Shown: piece by piece, positions 42,757 through 51,815 of the stretch
How positions within the stretch are numbered: the first letter of the stretch is position 1
How the letters are laid out: every line of letters starts with the position of its first letter
DNA from: an uncultured Muribaculaceae bacterium
GTDB taxonomy: Bacteria > Bacteroidota > Bacteroidia > Bacteroidales > Muribaculaceae
Direction of reading: 5' to 3'
DNA length: 64,000 nucleotides
Assembly: GCA_947629175.1 (NCBI GenBank)
Contig: CANRCT010000009.1
Coordinates: 1-64,000 of the forward strand
Translations under genes and position numbers: made by a program
The notes under the pieces: generated by a model
What the model saw: the letters and a program-made list of their open reading frames with translations, nothing else
Told to the model about the DNA's origin: nothing
Database searches by the model: none

Positions 42757-43292
42757 AGTCGTTGTCAGAACAATTTCAGAGCCTGTTCGAAGAACAGCCC
42801 GACAAAGCGGCAGCCATCGTTCTTGCAGCACCCGAAAGCGAAGAACGCGACGGCTTGCTGCTGATGATGTACTCCGAGGGTATCGGTGTCGGCAAAGACG
42901 ACACCCGGGCGCTTTCCATCGCTGAAAAACTATATGTCATTCCGACAAAATGGGGAGAATACGCCCACCTTTGGCTGGGCGACTACTATATGGACTCGGC
43001 CCGCGGCGATGACACGGACAAGGCCATCGACCATTATCTTGAAATCGGAGACATCAACGGCGAAGCCGCCTGCCGCCTCACCGACATCTTCTGGAACGCA
43101 TGGAGTGACCTCGATGATGAATCCGAGCGACCGGAGGTAGAACATACCTTGTTCTATTACACCCAGCTCGCCGCCGCTTACAATCCGGAATATCTCCTAC
43201 AGTTAGGCTATTGCTACGCTACCCCGATCGGCTGCGCAAAAACAGAATCCAAGGCTCTGGATTGTTTCGAACAGTTTCTCAGACTGACGTAG
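42753..43292 (+). CDS. Small helical-repeat (Sel1/TPR-like) protein
   Basis: A 179-residue acidic soluble protein of helical pairs resembling Sel1/TPR repeats (YSEGIGVGKDDTRALSIAEKL, HLWLGDYYMDSA, LLQLGYCYATPIGCAKTESK). Such repeats act as binding scaffolds. It is the last gene before the terminator at 43339, so it marks the operon end. No enzyme motif is seen. Confidence 0.6.
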   Translation: MKSLSEQFQSLFEEQPDKAAAIVLAAPESEERDGLLLMMYSEGIGVGKDDTRALSIAEKLYVIPTKWGEYAHLWLGDYYMDSARGDDTDKAIDHYLEIGDINGEAACRLTDIFWNAWSDLDDESERPEVEHTLFYYTQLAAAYNPEYLLQLGYCYATPIGCAKTESKALDCFEQFLRLT

Positions 43293-43338
43293 TCCGCTAT
43301 AGAATACCGTCCCATAGTACATCTTAAAAAATAACGAT

Positions 43339-43365
43339 CCCCTCTAACTTATTGAGTTAGAGGGG
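43339..43365. terminator. Bidirectional terminator between the signalling operon and tRNA-Thr
   Basis: CCCCTCTAACT-tattg-AGTTAGAGGGG, a perfect 11-bp stem. On the minus strand it is followed by a T-rich ATCGTTATTTTTT tract, fitting tRNA-Thr transcription; in the plus direction it follows the operon's last stop by 46 bp. Confidence 0.8.
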
Positions 43366-43374
43366 TGCTTTGAG

Positions 43375-43447
43375 AGCCGCGAGTGGGACTCGAACCCACG
43401 ACCTTTTCGTTACGAATGAAATGCTCTACCGACTGAGCTATTGCGGC
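43375..43447 (-). tRNA. tRNA-Thr (anticodon CGT)
   Basis: Acceptor GCCGCAA pairs with TCGCGGC apart from a non-Watson-Crick innermost pair. The D arm is GCTC...GAGC and the T arm GTGGG-TTCGAGT-CCCAC. The anticodon loop TTCGTAA gives anticodon CGT, reading ACG (Thr). The last pair of the anticodon stem is A-C (31-39) instead of A-T. No CCA is encoded. A terminator and a matched promoter flank it. Confidence 0.94.
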
Positions 43448-43481
43448 ATGCTGAATCGCTTTGTAGGCGCGTTCAACGGTG

Positions 43482-43513
43482 CAAAGTTAGCAATTCTATT
43501 CGTTTCCGGCAAA
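43482..43513 (-). promoter_or_regulatory. Promoter of tRNA-Thr
   Basis: TTTG (43510-43513), exactly 20 bp, then TAACTTTG (43482-43489) on the minus strand, 34 bp before the tRNA. Full consensus match, identical in layout to the tRNA-Arg and purT promoters. Confidence 0.78.
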
Positions 43514-43566
43514 AAATATGCCGTTAATTTTGTTGCTTATGTGATAATGTGCTTAACTGTAATATT

Positions 43567-44463
43567 TTAAGTATCTGATAAAAGCTCTTTTATCACTAAG
43601 GATGTGAATTCATGATTTTTCAGTCCCCATCGCGGGGTGAGAAGCAATTCATCCGGCGACTGCGATACGAAACGGTCGATGGCTATGTCGGGGCGGAGCC
43701 GACGGACTATGCGTGAACACAACGCGGCATATTCCTGAGCTGTCCAACTGATTATATCGGCCTGTCCGGCTTCCCATAATCGGGCGAGGGGAGTGCCGCG
43801 AACTATCTGCAGCTGATGGAATTTCACTACGTCGACAGGGAGCTGGTTGACGGCATCGACCGTCTGCATCATCATCACCTCGGTTTCACCGGGAAGTCCG
43901 TTGATAAGGTGGAGGCCGGTGAATATGCCCTCTCGTCTGGTGGCATGCACGGCGTCCTCTACGGCCTGCCATGTGTGGCAGCGGTTGATGCGCTGAAGAG
44001 TGACGTCGTGGGATGTCTCGGCGCCGAATTCGATCATGACGAAGGTTGTCTCGGCCAGCTCTGACAGCCACCTAAGCAGGTCGGGATTAAGACAGTCGGG
44101 ACGTGTGCCGATGATTAGTCCGTCGACGCCGTCCACTGCAATAGCCTCACTGTATAAGTCGATGAGCCGGGAGGAGTCGGCATATGTGCCTGTGAACGAC
44201 TGGAAGTAGGCCAGATAGCGCATCGAGGGGTATTTGCGGGCAAAGAAGCGTTTGCCTGTCTCTATCTGCTCGGTCACGCTCATGGAGCTTCGGCAGTATG
44301 ACGGCGTGAACGACCGGTTGCTGCAATAGATGCAGCCGTCGCGGCCGAGAGTGCCGTCGCGGTTGGGGCATGTAAATCCTCCGTCGACAGTCAGTTTCTG
44401 CATCTTGCCCGTAAAATGGCAGGCGAGAAAGTCGGCGAAGTCGCGGTAGGGATGTGGGTTCAT
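43567..44463 (-). CDS. Radical SAM protein, TIGR01212/YhcC family
   Basis: A 298-residue radical SAM enzyme. The iron-sulfur cluster region reads [20 protein letters not shown], typical of the YhcC/TIGR01212 group, followed by the SAM-binding barrel ([28 protein letters not shown]). The substrate is not established. The ATG at 44463 overlaps the aroC stop by 4 bp, so the two are translationally coupled; the open frame extends further upstream but without family match. Confidence 0.9.
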   Translation of the reverse strand: MNPHPYRDFADFLACHFTGKMQKLTVDGGFTCPNRDGTLGRDGCIYCSNRSFTPSYCRSSMSVTEQIETGKRFFARKYPSMRYLAYFQSFTGTYADSSRLIDLYSEAIAVDGVDGLIIGTRPDCLNPDLLRWLSELAETTFVMIEFGAETSHDVTLQRINRCHTWQAVEDAVHATRREGIFTGLHLINGLPGETEVMMMQTVDAVNQLPVDVVKFHQLQIVRGTPLARLWEAGQADIISWTAQEYAALCSRIVRRLRPDIAIDRFVSQSPDELLLTPRWGLKNHEFTSLVIKELLSDT

Positions 44464-45539
44464 ATGCGGCTGCAGCGATTGGCAAGCAGAGCGTCGAAAA
44501 TCACCATGGCCGCCATCGCCTCTACAATAGGCACGGCGCGGGGAAGCACGCACGGGTCATGGCGGCCGCGAGCTTTCAGCACGGCAGGCTGTCCTTGATC
44601 GTCAATGGTCGGCACTTCTTTTAGCAGAGTGGCAACCGGTTTGAAAGCCACCCTGAAATATATGTCCATGCCGTTTGATATGCCTCCCTGGATTCCGCCT
44701 GAATGGTTGGTAAGTGTGGCAACTTGGCTGCCGTTGCGTCGGGTGAAGATATCGGCAGCCTGACTTCCGCGCATTGTCGCGCAGCCGAATCCCATGCCAT
44801 AGTCGAATCCTTTGGCGGCGTTTATGCCGAGCATCGCCGAGGCGAGGCGTGCCTGAAGTTTTCCGAACACCGGCTCGCCCAGTCCGGGAGGACAGCCCTT
44901 GATCACGCAGCTGACTATACCGCCGATTGTGTCGCCCTCGTTTCTGACTTTTCTGACCAGTTCGATCATCTCCTGAGCCTTGGCCTGATCGGGGCATCGC
45001 ACTATATTGGTGTCGGTCAGCGAGAGATCAAGGTCGGTATAAGATCGGTCGGTCATGATATCGCCTATCTGTGAGGTGTAAGCGCTGACGGTGATGCCCA
45101 TGGGGGCGAGAGCCTGTCGGGCAAGAGCGCCTGCGACAACCCGTGCTATGGTTTCGCGCGCCGAGGAGCGTCCGCCGCCGCGATGGTCGCGCACGCCGTA
45201 TTTGGCAGTATAAGCATAGTCGGCATGCGAGGGCCGGAACAGATGACGCATATTGTCATAGTCGGCCGAATGATGATCGGCATTCTCTACGATGAAGCCT
45301 ATCGGGGTGCCGGTGCTGAATCCCTCGAATATACCCGACAGGAGACGCACCTGATCCGCTTCCTTGCGCGGCGTGGTGATGTCCGACTGACCCGGACGCC
45401 GCCTGTCAAGCTGGCGCTGCAGTTCGACTGTATCTATTTTCACACCCGCGGGCATCCCGTCGATCACTCCTCCTACCGCAGGGCCGTGGCTCTCGCCGAA
45501 GCTTGTCAGGCGGTATATGTCTCCAAAACTATTGTTCAT
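44460..45539 (-). CDS. aroC: Chorismate synthase
   Basis: A 359-residue FMN-dependent enzyme that makes chorismate from EPSP, the last shikimate step. Signatures are [17 protein letters not shown] (active-site His), [19 protein letters not shown], and the C-terminal [16 protein letters not shown] and [17 protein letters not shown]. Length is normal. It overlaps the ybaK-like gene by 11 bp and the radical SAM gene by 4 bp, forming a three-gene minus-strand operon. Confidence 0.97.
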   Translation of the reverse strand: MNNSFGDIYRLTSFGESHGPAVGGVIDGMPAGVKIDTVELQRQLDRRRPGQSDITTPRKEADQVRLLSGIFEGFSTGTPIGFIVENADHHSADYDNMRHLFRPSHADYAYTAKYGVRDHRGGGRSSARETIARVVAGALARQALAPMGITVSAYTSQIGDIMTDRSYTDLDLSLTDTNIVRCPDQAKAQEMIELVRKVRNEGDTIGGIVSCVIKGCPPGLGEPVFGKLQARLASAMLGINAAKGFDYGMGFGCATMRGSQAADIFTRRNGSQVATLTNHSGGIQGGISNGMDIYFRVAFKPVATLLKEVPTIDDQGQPAVLKARGRHDPCVLPRAVPIVEAMAAMVIFDALLANRCSRI

Positions 45540-46041
45540 CGCTGTCGGTATCTTCGTCGGTTGTTTTTATTATGTCGGCTGTGATGGCGCGCGTGTAGGC
45601 GATAAGATCGGCCGGAGCGATCTCAAACTGCAGCCCACGCTGTCCGGCGCTTACATATATGGTCGGAAAATCAAGTGCCGTCTGATGGAATATTGTCGGA
45701 AAAGCTTTCTTCATCCCTACGGGAGAGCATCCTCCGCGGATATACCCAGTCAGTGGCAATAGCTCTTTCATGTGGATCAGTTCGGCTTTTTTGTCAGAGA
45801 CAGCCTTGGCCGCTTTCTTAAGATCAATCTCAGCGTCGCCAGGCACCACACAGACGAAATAGCCTGTGCGTTCACCTCTGACCACTATGGTCTTGAACAC
45901 CCTGCGGATATCCTCACCAAGGCTGTCAGCCACGTGTGTGGCGGCGAGATTATTCTCGTCTACCTCATATGGCACAAGGCGATATGTTATATGCGAGCGG
46001 TCGAGCAATCTCGCCGCGTTGGTCTTTTGTATTTTTTCCAT
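45529..46041 (-). CDS. ybaK: YbaK/EbsC-type aminoacyl-tRNA deacylase
   Basis: A 170-residue protein of the YbaK family, which hydrolyses mischarged Cys-tRNA(Pro). Features are [28 protein letters not shown] and [20 protein letters not shown], the last being the family's substrate-binding loop. The C-terminal [14 protein letters not shown] is also typical. The ATG at 46041 begins only 6 nt after a TAACTTTG -7 element, so the message may be leaderless. First gene of the ybaK-aroC-radical SAM operon. Confidence 0.9.
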   Translation of the reverse strand: MEKIQKTNAARLLDRSHITYRLVPYEVDENNLAATHVADSLGEDIRRVFKTIVVRGERTGYFVCVVPGDAEIDLKKAAKAVSDKKAELIHMKELLPLTGYIRGGCSPVGMKKAFPTIFHQTALDFPTIYVSAGQRGLQFEIAPADLIAYTRAITADIIKTTDEDTDSDEQ

Positions 46042-46047
46042 CAGATG

Positions 46048-46055
46048 CAAAGTTA
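46048..46055 (-). promoter_or_regulatory. -7 element just before the YbaK start codon
   Basis: TAACTTTG on the minus strand ends 6 nt before the ATG at 46041. Predicted transcription start falls on or beside the start codon. Confidence 0.5.
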
Positions 46056-46139
46056 GTGTTTTTCTACCCAACAATTTTCATTGAGGCGTGTTTTTATGAT
46101 ATCAACCCCAAATTTCCATTAAACATAAAACATGACATT

Positions 46140-46652
46140 ATGAAGAAATTTCTCATCAGTCTCGCTGCCGTGCTGGGTATTTCGCTGGCAGCTTCCGCCC
46201 AGAGCCCTGAAATTCAGATAGGTTATGGCGGTTACACGCAGATGGATGCTACAAACATGCACAAGGGTGGCGGCGTGAAGAACGCGTGGGGCGCACTGAC
46301 GGCGGGTGTCAATTTCAAGGTTGCCCCGAAGCTGTGGGTAGGCCCGTCGTATTCGTTCTCTTCGTCGAGCTACAAACATGGCGGCCCGAATCTTTACTAT
46401 CATGTGATCATGCTCAACGCACGCTATGAATACTGGCGCAATAGCATCGTTACTCTCTATGCACATCTTGGTGCGGGCGCCGATATCACTCACGTCGGTA
46501 CAGACGGCGGTGATCACAATGACGGCTATTTCGCTTTCCAGGCTTCGCCACTTGGCGCGCAGGTAGGGCTGTCGAGAAATGTATCAATGTTCGGTGAACT
46601 CGGTTTCGGAGCGCAGGGTCTGCTTCAGGTAGGCGTACGTATAGGTCTCTGA
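46140..46652 (+). CDS. Small outer-membrane beta-barrel protein
   Basis: A 170-residue exported protein with a signal peptide (about 1-20, ending ASA-Q). Alternating aromatic/glycine strands (IGYGGYTQMD, LWVGPSYSFSSSS, LNARYEYWRN, LYAHLGAGADI) end in LLQVGVRIGL, the C-terminal pattern of an eight-stranded outer-membrane barrel. It resembles the porin-family/OmpA-like small barrels of Bacteroidetes. Ligand or pore function is unknown. Codon context gives a clear ATG at 46140. Confidence 0.82.
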   Translation: MKKFLISLAAVLGISLAASAQSPEIQIGYGGYTQMDATNMHKGGGVKNAWGALTAGVNFKVAPKLWVGPSYSFSSSSYKHGGPNLYYHVIMLNARYEYWRNSIVTLYAHLGAGADITHVGTDGGDHNDGYFAFQASPLGAQVGLSRNVSMFGELGFGAQGLLQVGVRIGL

Positions 46653-46674
46653 CCGCTGTAAAATAATTCTGATT

Positions 46675-46911
46675 ATGGACGACAGATTGTCATACGAGGA
46701 AAAACGTGAGCTTCCTGATGATGTTTTCGGGCTTCCCGAACGGCGCGAGTACCCGATGCCTGACGCTGCCCATGTGAGGGCTGCCGAGGCTTACTTCCGC
46801 TATTGCCCTGAAGACCTGAAGCCACGTCTGGCCAAAGCGATCCTTCAGCGGGCCCAGGAATTCGGTGTGGATGTAAAGAGTCCTGTCATCGAGCAGTACG
46901 CCTCAATGTGA
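46675..46911 (+). CDS. Small conserved protein
   Basis: A 78-residue acidic protein. The opening LSYEEKRELPDDVFGLPERREYPMPDAAHVRAAEAYF resembles a short domain (possibly DUF6582) found in bacteria and phage-related proteins, where the LPxxxFxLPxxRxYPxxDxxH pattern is conserved. No enzymatic role is known to me. It lies 22 bp after the barrel gene and its 3' end overlaps the convergent methyltransferase gene by 9 bp. Confidence 0.7.
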   Translation: MDDRLSYEEKRELPDDVFGLPERREYPMPDAAHVRAAEAYFRYCPEDLKPRLAKAILQRAQEFGVDVKSPVIEQYASM

Positions 46912-47709
46912 GGCCAGTTCCCAAAATGCCACCGCGCTCGCCGCGGCCACATTTAGCGAGTCGACACCGTGATACATCGGTATCCTGACGGTATAGTCGG
47001 CTCGCTTTATTGTGTCGTAGGCGAGTCCGTCCCCCTCAGTCCCCATCATGATTGCAAGCCTTGGCTCGGCCTTCAGCCGCTCGTCGGTGATCGCCACCGA
47101 ATCATTGCGAAGAGCCATGGCCACCGTCTTGAACCCGGCCATGCGAGCCTCGCCGGCAGCATCGTCGCTGATAGTCCAAGGCAGCAGAAATACCGAGCCC
47201 ATCGATACCCTTGCCGCCCGTCGGTTGAGCGGGTCGCATGCGTTTGAAGAGAGTATAGCGCCGTCAATCCCTAACGCTGCCGCAGACCTGAATATGGCTC
47301 CTATGTTGGTAGTGTCGCATACCCCGTCGATTATGACTATTCTCCGGGCATCTTTGCATACTTCGGCTACCGTCGGCAAGGGACGGCGCTTCATGGCGCA
47401 GAGCACCCCGCGAGTCAGACGGTAACCGGTAAGCGACGACAGCACTTCGCGCTCGCCGGTCATAACGGTGGCTGAGCAGCCGAGACGTTCTATGATATCT
47501 GCCGCATCGCCTGTGAGATGCCGTCGTTCGCAAAGGAGAGCTACAGCTTCGTATCCGGCGTCGAGCGCCACGTTGATCACTTTCGGGCTTTCAGCGATAA
47601 AAAGGCCGTAGCCTCTTTGCATGTGGTCGCAGAGCTGCGCCTCTGTCAGACAACTGAATATCTGTGCCTCTGTCTGTCGGATATCTGTTATTTCTATGAC
47701 GTGATTCAT
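46903..47709 (-). CDS. TrmH-family (SpoU) RNA 2'-O-methyltransferase
   Basis: A 268-residue SPOUT-fold methyltransferase that adds a 2'-O-methyl group to tRNA or rRNA using SAM. The N-terminal part (about 1-95) is the substrate-binding region. The catalytic C-terminal domain shows DGVCDTTNIGAIFRSA (motif 1), MMGTEGDGL (motif 2, SAM knot) and RIPMYHGVDSLNVAAASAV (motif 3). Target nucleotide is not readable. ATG 47709 chosen. Confidence 0.9.
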   Translation of the reverse strand: MNHVIEITDIRQTEAQIFSCLTEAQLCDHMQRGYGLFIAESPKVINVALDAGYEAVALLCERRHLTGDAADIIERLGCSATVMTGEREVLSSLTGYRLTRGVLCAMKRRPLPTVAEVCKDARRIVIIDGVCDTTNIGAIFRSAAALGIDGAILSSNACDPLNRRAARVSMGSVFLLPWTISDDAAGEARMAGFKTVAMALRNDSVAITDERLKAEPRLAIMMGTEGDGLAYDTIKRADYTVRIPMYHGVDSLNVAAASAVAFWELASH

Positions 47710-47747
47710 ATATGCCCGCGATGGTTTTGGATATGGTTTTGTCACGG

Positions 47748-47755
47748 CAAATTTA
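47748..47755 (-). promoter_or_regulatory. -7 element of the TrmH-family gene
   Basis: TAAATTTG on the minus strand, 38 bp before the ATG at 47709; no -33 TTTG at the expected distance. Confidence 0.45.
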
Positions 47756-47965
47756 GTAAAAAAGGCCAATAAAAAAATCTGAAAATATGTAATAGGCTGT
47801 TGTGCCGGAGGTTAAATATTGTTGGTTGAAATAGTAGTAAAGATATTGCTCCCGTAATGCAACGCTCTGTCTGACAGAAATGATCTGATCTGATTCAGTA
47901 GACGGCATGAATCGGTAAGGCTGCTTAATTTTAACTTATTTGTAAACGGGTGTGAATGCCGGATG

Positions 47966-47996
47966 TTGTGTAATGCGTTGTCATATAGTAATTTTG
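47966..47996 (+). promoter_or_regulatory. Promoter of the NlpC/P60 gene
   Basis: TTG (47966-47968), a 20-bp spacer and TAATTTTG (47989-47996). The transcript would begin near 48002, about 28 nt before the first ATG. Confidence 0.6.
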
Positions 47997-48030
47997 CATC
48001 CGGAAAACGATAGGGTGTTCCAAATAACTG

Positions 48031-48675
48031 ATGAATCTTCCCAACATGAAAAGATATATTTACACTATTATAGTAATGATCGTGTCGGCGCTTTCACTTA
48101 CTTCGATGAAGCCGGTACCCGCCCCTGAATTGAATCTTACCGAGCCTCCTGTCTCGCAGCCTTGGTCGCTTTCCAACATACCGCAGCTGCTTGATATGCC
48201 TTCTGATGATCAGAAAGATGAGGATGATACAGAGGCGTCGCTTCGTGAGATAACCGAGAATCTTAAAAATTTTGCAGCCAAATTTATCGGGCGCAGATAT
48301 GTCTGGGGGAGCACGGGCCCCAAGACTTTCGACTGTTCAGGCTTTACAAGCTATATATTCCGCAATGCCGGAGTGACACTCAACCGCACCTCGCGCATGC
48401 AGTACACCCAGGGCGAGCCCGTGAAAAACACTTCCGATCTCCGCCCGGGCGATCTGATGTTCTTTTCGAGCCCGCGCAGCGGCAAGGGCCGGGTAGGCCA
48501 TGTGGCAATGGTAGTTGAGGTCGACGACAACGGCACGTCGCTCACTTTCATACATGCGGCTTCAAGTAAAGGTGTCAGCTACCAGCGCTTTCCCGACGGC
48601 GGCTACTACTCCCGCAACTATATCGGCGCAAAGCGCATACTCCAGCCGGAGCATACCGTCAACCAGTCGGCTTGA
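48031..48675 (+). CDS. NlpC/P60 cell-wall peptidase
   Basis: A 214-residue secreted endopeptidase. A signal peptide (about 1-25) and a low-complexity linker (about 30-80) precede an NlpC/P60 domain (about 88-205) with the catalytic Cys in FDCSGFTSYIF and His residues in VGHVAMVVEV and FIHAASSKGV. It should cleave peptidoglycan stem peptides, typically D-Glu-diamino acid bonds. An alternative ATG at 48046 (MKRYIY) also gives a good signal peptide. Monocistronic by context. Confidence 0.9.
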   Translation: MNLPNMKRYIYTIIVMIVSALSLTSMKPVPAPELNLTEPPVSQPWSLSNIPQLLDMPSDDQKDEDDTEASLREITENLKNFAAKFIGRRYVWGSTGPKTFDCSGFTSYIFRNAGVTLNRTSRMQYTQGEPVKNTSDLRPGDLMFFSSPRSGKGRVGHVAMVVEVDDNGTSLTFIHAASSKGVSYQRFPDGGYYSRNYIGAKRILQPEHTVNQSA

Positions 48676-48753
48676 CCTGACTCATATACTTAAGGGCATA
48701 TCCTTACAATCTATATAAATACCATTTTTACGTTTTTCTATCTTTTGAAGCCT

Positions 48754-48790
48754 CTGCGGCCAGATCTTCTTTGAACGAACTGGACCGCAG
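48754..48790 (+). terminator. Hairpin between the peptidase gene and leuA
   Basis: CTGCGG and CCAG arms pair with CTGG and CCGCAG across a 16-nt loop, with one bulged base. It lies 78 bp past the peptidase stop and upstream of the leuA -7 element, so it more likely ends the peptidase transcript than attenuates leuA. Confidence 0.45.
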
Positions 48791-48853
48791 ATGTCGTTTT
48801 GTGATATTTTGGAGGAATTTGAAGCTAAAATCGTTAAGAAACGAATTTTTTAG

Positions 48854-48861
48854 TAACTTTG
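48854..48861 (+). promoter_or_regulatory. -7 element of the leu operon
   Basis: TAACTTTG, 49 bp before the leuA ATG, giving a leader of about 43 nt. The -33 position is not a TTTG. I see no leucine-rich leader peptide or T-box. Confidence 0.5.
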
Positions 48862-48910
48862 TGATTTCATATTAAAAGCAACAGATAAACCAATCACATA
48901 GGATTAACGT

Positions 48911-50407
48911 ATGAGCGACAAACTGTTTATTTTTGATACGACGCTCCGCGACGGTGAGCAGGTGCCCGGATGCCAGCTCAACACCGTGGAGAAAATCGAG
49001 GTGGCGCGCACGCTCGAAGAGCTTGGTGTCGACGTGATCGAGGCCGGTTTCCCTGTGTCGAGTCCGGGCGATTTCAATTCGGTGGTAGAAATCAGCAAAG
49101 CCGTCACATGGCCTACGATATGCGCATTGACACGTGCCGTTGAAAACGATATCCGCGTGGCTGCCGAGGCTTTGCAATATGCCAAGCATAAACGTATTCA
49201 TACAGGCATAGGCACGTCGGACTATCATATCCGCTATAAATTCAACTCCAATCGGGAGGATATTCTGGAGCGTGCCATAGCCTGCGTAAGCTATGCCAAG
49301 CGTTTTGTCGAGGATGTTCAGTTCTATGCCGAGGACGCCGGACGCACCGACAACGAATACCTTGCCCGCGTCATCGAGGCCGTCATCAAGGCCGGCGCTA
49401 CCGTCGTAAATATCCCCGATACTACCGGTTACTGCCTGCCGGGCGAGTTCGGCGCCAAGATCAAATACCTGATGGAGCATGTCGACGGTATCCACAAGGC
49501 CACCATAGCCACGCATTGCCACAACGACCTCGGCATGGCTACGGCCAACACGATGTCGGGCATCCTCAACGGCGCCCGTCAGGCCGAGGTGACCATCAAC
49601 GGTATCGGCGAACGCGCGGGCAACACCTCGCTCGAAGAGGTGGTGATGATATGCCGCTGCCATCGCGAGCTCGGTATCGACACAAATATCAATACTACCA
49701 AGATCAATGCCGCGAGCCATATGGTGAGCAGCCTCATGAACATGCCTGTGCAGGCCAACAAGGCTATCGTGGGCCGCAATGCTTTCGCTCATTCGAGCGG
49801 TATCCATCAGGACGGCGTGCTCAAAAACCGCGAGAGCTACGAGATAATGGATCCCAAGGATGTGGGCATCGACGAGAATTCGATCGTGCTGACCGCCCGC
49901 AGCGGCCGCGCAGCGCTCAAGCACCGTCTGCACGTTCTCGGGGTGGATCTCGACAAGGAGGCCCTCGACAAGGCATATGAGGCTTTCCTGCGCCTTGCCG
50001 ACCGTAAGAAGGAGATCAACGACGACGATGTGCTCATGCTTGCCGGTCAGCATCACCGCGCCAACCACCGTATCAAGCTCGACTATCTTCAGGTCAGCTC
50101 GGGAGTCGGTATCCGTTCGGTTGCAAGCGTAGGTCTCGACATCGCCGGAGAGAAATTTGAGGCATGCGCCTCAGGCAACGGCCCTGTCGACGCTGCAATC
50201 TCCGCCATCAAGGTGATCATCCGCCGCAACATGCTGGTCAAGGAGTTCCTTATCCAGGCCATCAACAAAGGCAGCAATGACGTGGGCAAAGTACATCTGA
50301 CTGTAGAGCACGAGGGTCAGCTCTATTATGGTTTCTCGGCCAACACCGACATTATCGGCGCCAGCGCCGAGGCTTTTGTCGATGCGATCAATAAGTTTGT
50401 GAGATAA
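48911..50407 (+). CDS. leuA: 2-isopropylmalate synthase
   Basis: A 498-residue enzyme that condenses acetyl-CoA with 2-oxoisovalerate, the committing step of leucine synthesis. The TIM barrel (about 1-280) has [15 protein letters not shown], the metal ligands in [14 protein letters not shown] and the [15 protein letters not shown] signature. A linker with [12 protein letters not shown] follows, and then the C-terminal leucine-binding LeuA dimer domain (about 375-498), so feedback inhibition is expected. First gene of leuA-leuC-leuD-leuB. Confidence 0.95.
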   Translation: MSDKLFIFDTTLRDGEQVPGCQLNTVEKIEVARTLEELGVDVIEAGFPVSSPGDFNSVVEISKAVTWPTICALTRAVENDIRVAAEALQYAKHKRIHTGIGTSDYHIRYKFNSNREDILERAIACVSYAKRFVEDVQFYAEDAGRTDNEYLARVIEAVIKAGATVVNIPDTTGYCLPGEFGAKIKYLMEHVDGIHKATIATHCHNDLGMATANTMSGILNGARQAEVTINGIGERAGNTSLEEVVMICRCHRELGIDTNINTTKINAASHMVSSLMNMPVQANKAIVGRNAFAHSSGIHQDGVLKNRESYEIMDPKDVGIDENSIVLTARSGRAALKHRLHVLGVDLDKEALDKAYEAFLRLADRKKEINDDDVLMLAGQHHRANHRIKLDYLQVSSGVGIRSVASVGLDIAGEKFEACASGNGPVDAAISAIKVIIRRNMLVKEFLIQAINKGSNDVGKVHLTVEHEGQLYYGFSANTDIIGASAEAFVDAINKFVR

Positions 50408-50423
50408 ATCATCGGATAAGAAG

Positions 50424-51815
50424 ATGGGAAAGACACTTTTCGATAAGATCTGGGATGCCCATACGGTGACCGACATACCGGGCGGCCCCACCCAATTGTA
50501 TATCGACCGTCATTACTGTCATGAAGTGACGAGTCCTCAGGCGTTCGACGGTCTGCGCCGGCGCGGTCTGAAAGTGCGCCGTCCCGACCGGACGTTCAGC
50601 ACCCCTGACCATAACATTCCTACAATGCATCAGGATCGTCCGATCTCCGATCCGGTCTCGGCGCGTCAGGTAGAGACTCTTCTGAAGAATGCCCGTGAGT
50701 TCGGCATCACGCTGTTCCCTCTCGGCGACGAGCACAACGGCATAATACACGTCATGGGGCCTGAGAACGGTCTGACGCTCCCCGGCAGCACTATAGTCTG
50801 CGGCGACAGCCATACATCGACCCACGGCGCTTTCGGAGCCGTGGCTTTCGGTATCGGCACGAGCGAGGTGGAGATGGTGCTGGCTACACAGTGTATTCTC
50901 CAGCCACGCCCGAAGACGATGCGCATCACCGTCGACGGACATCTTGCCGAAGGAGTTACAGCCAAGGATATGGCGCTCTACATAATCGCAAAGCTCGGCA
51001 CAGGCGGTGCCACTGGTTACTTTGTGGAGTATGCCGGCGAGGCGGTGCGTTCGCTTTCGATGGAGCAGCGTATGACACTCTGCAATCTGTCGATCGAGAT
51101 GGGCGCCCGCGGAGGCATGGTGGCGCCTGATCAGACGACATTCGACTATCTCAAGGGACGCGAATACGCTCCGGCAGGACAAGAATGGGAAGATGCCGTG
51201 GCTTACTGGCGCACGCTGCCTTCCGACGAGGATGCCGTCTACGATCGCGAGATAAGATTCAGTGCCGCTGATATCGAACCGCGTGTCACGTTCGGCACCA
51301 ATCCCGGCATGGGTATAGGCATCTCTGAGACAGTCCCCGCTCCTCCGGTTGAGGAAGCAGCTCGCATTTCGTTTGAGAAATCGCTTGCCTATATGGGATT
51401 CCGCTCGGGAGAGAGCCTGCAGGGAGAGAAAGTCGACTATGTGTTTCTCGGAAGCTGCACCAACGGCCGTATCGAGGATTTCCGCTTGTTCGCCTCTTAC
51501 GTCAAGGGTCGCAGGAAACATCCCGACGTGACGGCGTGGCTCGTGCCGGGATCATGGAAAGTACGCCGGCAGATAGCCGAAGAGGAACTCGACAAGGTGC
51601 TTGAGGAGGCCGGGTTCGAGATCAGGCAGCCAGGTTGTTCGGCATGTCTCGCCATGAACGACGACAAGGTGCCGGCAGGGTGTCTGGCAGTCTCTACGTC
51701 CAACCGCAATTTTGAAGGACGGCAGGGCCCCGGAGCACGCACTGTGCTTGCCGGGCCGCTGGTGGCAGCCGCAGCTGCAGTAAACGGTGTAATCACTGAT
51801 CCTCGCAAATCATGA
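50424..51815 (+). CDS. leuC: 3-isopropylmalate dehydratase, large subunit
   Basis: A 463-residue aconitase-family protein that, with LeuD, isomerises 2- to 3-isopropylmalate. The 4Fe-4S cluster cysteines appear in [12 protein letters not shown] and [29 protein letters not shown] and the final [11 protein letters not shown] are family signatures. It is 16 bp after leuA and overlaps leuD by 4 bp. Confidence 0.97.
   Translation: MGKTLFDKIWDAHTVTDIPGGPTQLYIDRHYCHEVTSPQAFDGLRRRGLKVRRPDRTFSTPDHNIPTMHQDRPISDPVSARQVETLLKNAREFGITLFPLGDEHNGIIHVMGPENGLTLPGSTIVCGDSHTSTHGAFGAVAFGIGTSEVEMVLATQCILQPRPKTMRITVDGHLAEGVTAKDMALYIIAKLGTGGATGYFVEYAGEAVRSLSMEQRMTLCNLSIEMGARGGMVAPDQTTFDYLKGREYAPAGQEWEDAVAYWRTLPSDEDAVYDREIRFSAADIEPRVTFGTNPGMGIGISETVPAPPVEEAARISFEKSLAYMGFRSGESLQGEKVDYVFLGSCTNGRIEDFRLFASYVKGRRKHPDVTAWLVPGSWKVRRQIAEEELDKVLEEAGFEIRQPGCSACLAMNDDKVPAGCLAVSTSNRNFEGRQGPGARTVLAGPLVAAAAAVNGVITDPRKS

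Larger units (their letters stand above)
47710..48030. other. Intergenic region between the methyltransferase and NlpC/P60 genes
   Basis: About 320 bp. A minus-strand -7 element TAAATTTG (47748-47755) serves the methyltransferase and a plus-strand promoter (47966-47996) serves the peptidase gene. The middle is AT-rich with no supported gene; a short palindrome CTGTC-t-GACAG lies near 47870. Confidence 0.45.

Noticed and set aside
29002-43292. A type VI or type VII secretion locus.
   Set aside because: Kinase, FHA, PP2C and CbbX-type AAA+ genes suggest it, but no sheath, tube, membrane-complex or FtsK/SpoIIIE-type secretion ATPase genes are present in the window.
25098-43447. A genomic island inserted at tRNA-Thr.
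   Set aside because: The operon abuts the tRNA, but no integrase lies inside it and I found no copy of the tRNA 3' end near 25100-25366. Acquisition by transfer remains possible but is unsupported.
48676-48910. A leucine attenuator or T-box upstream of leuA.
   Set aside because: No leader peptide with leucine codons and no T-box sequence; the hairpin lies upstream of the predicted promoter.
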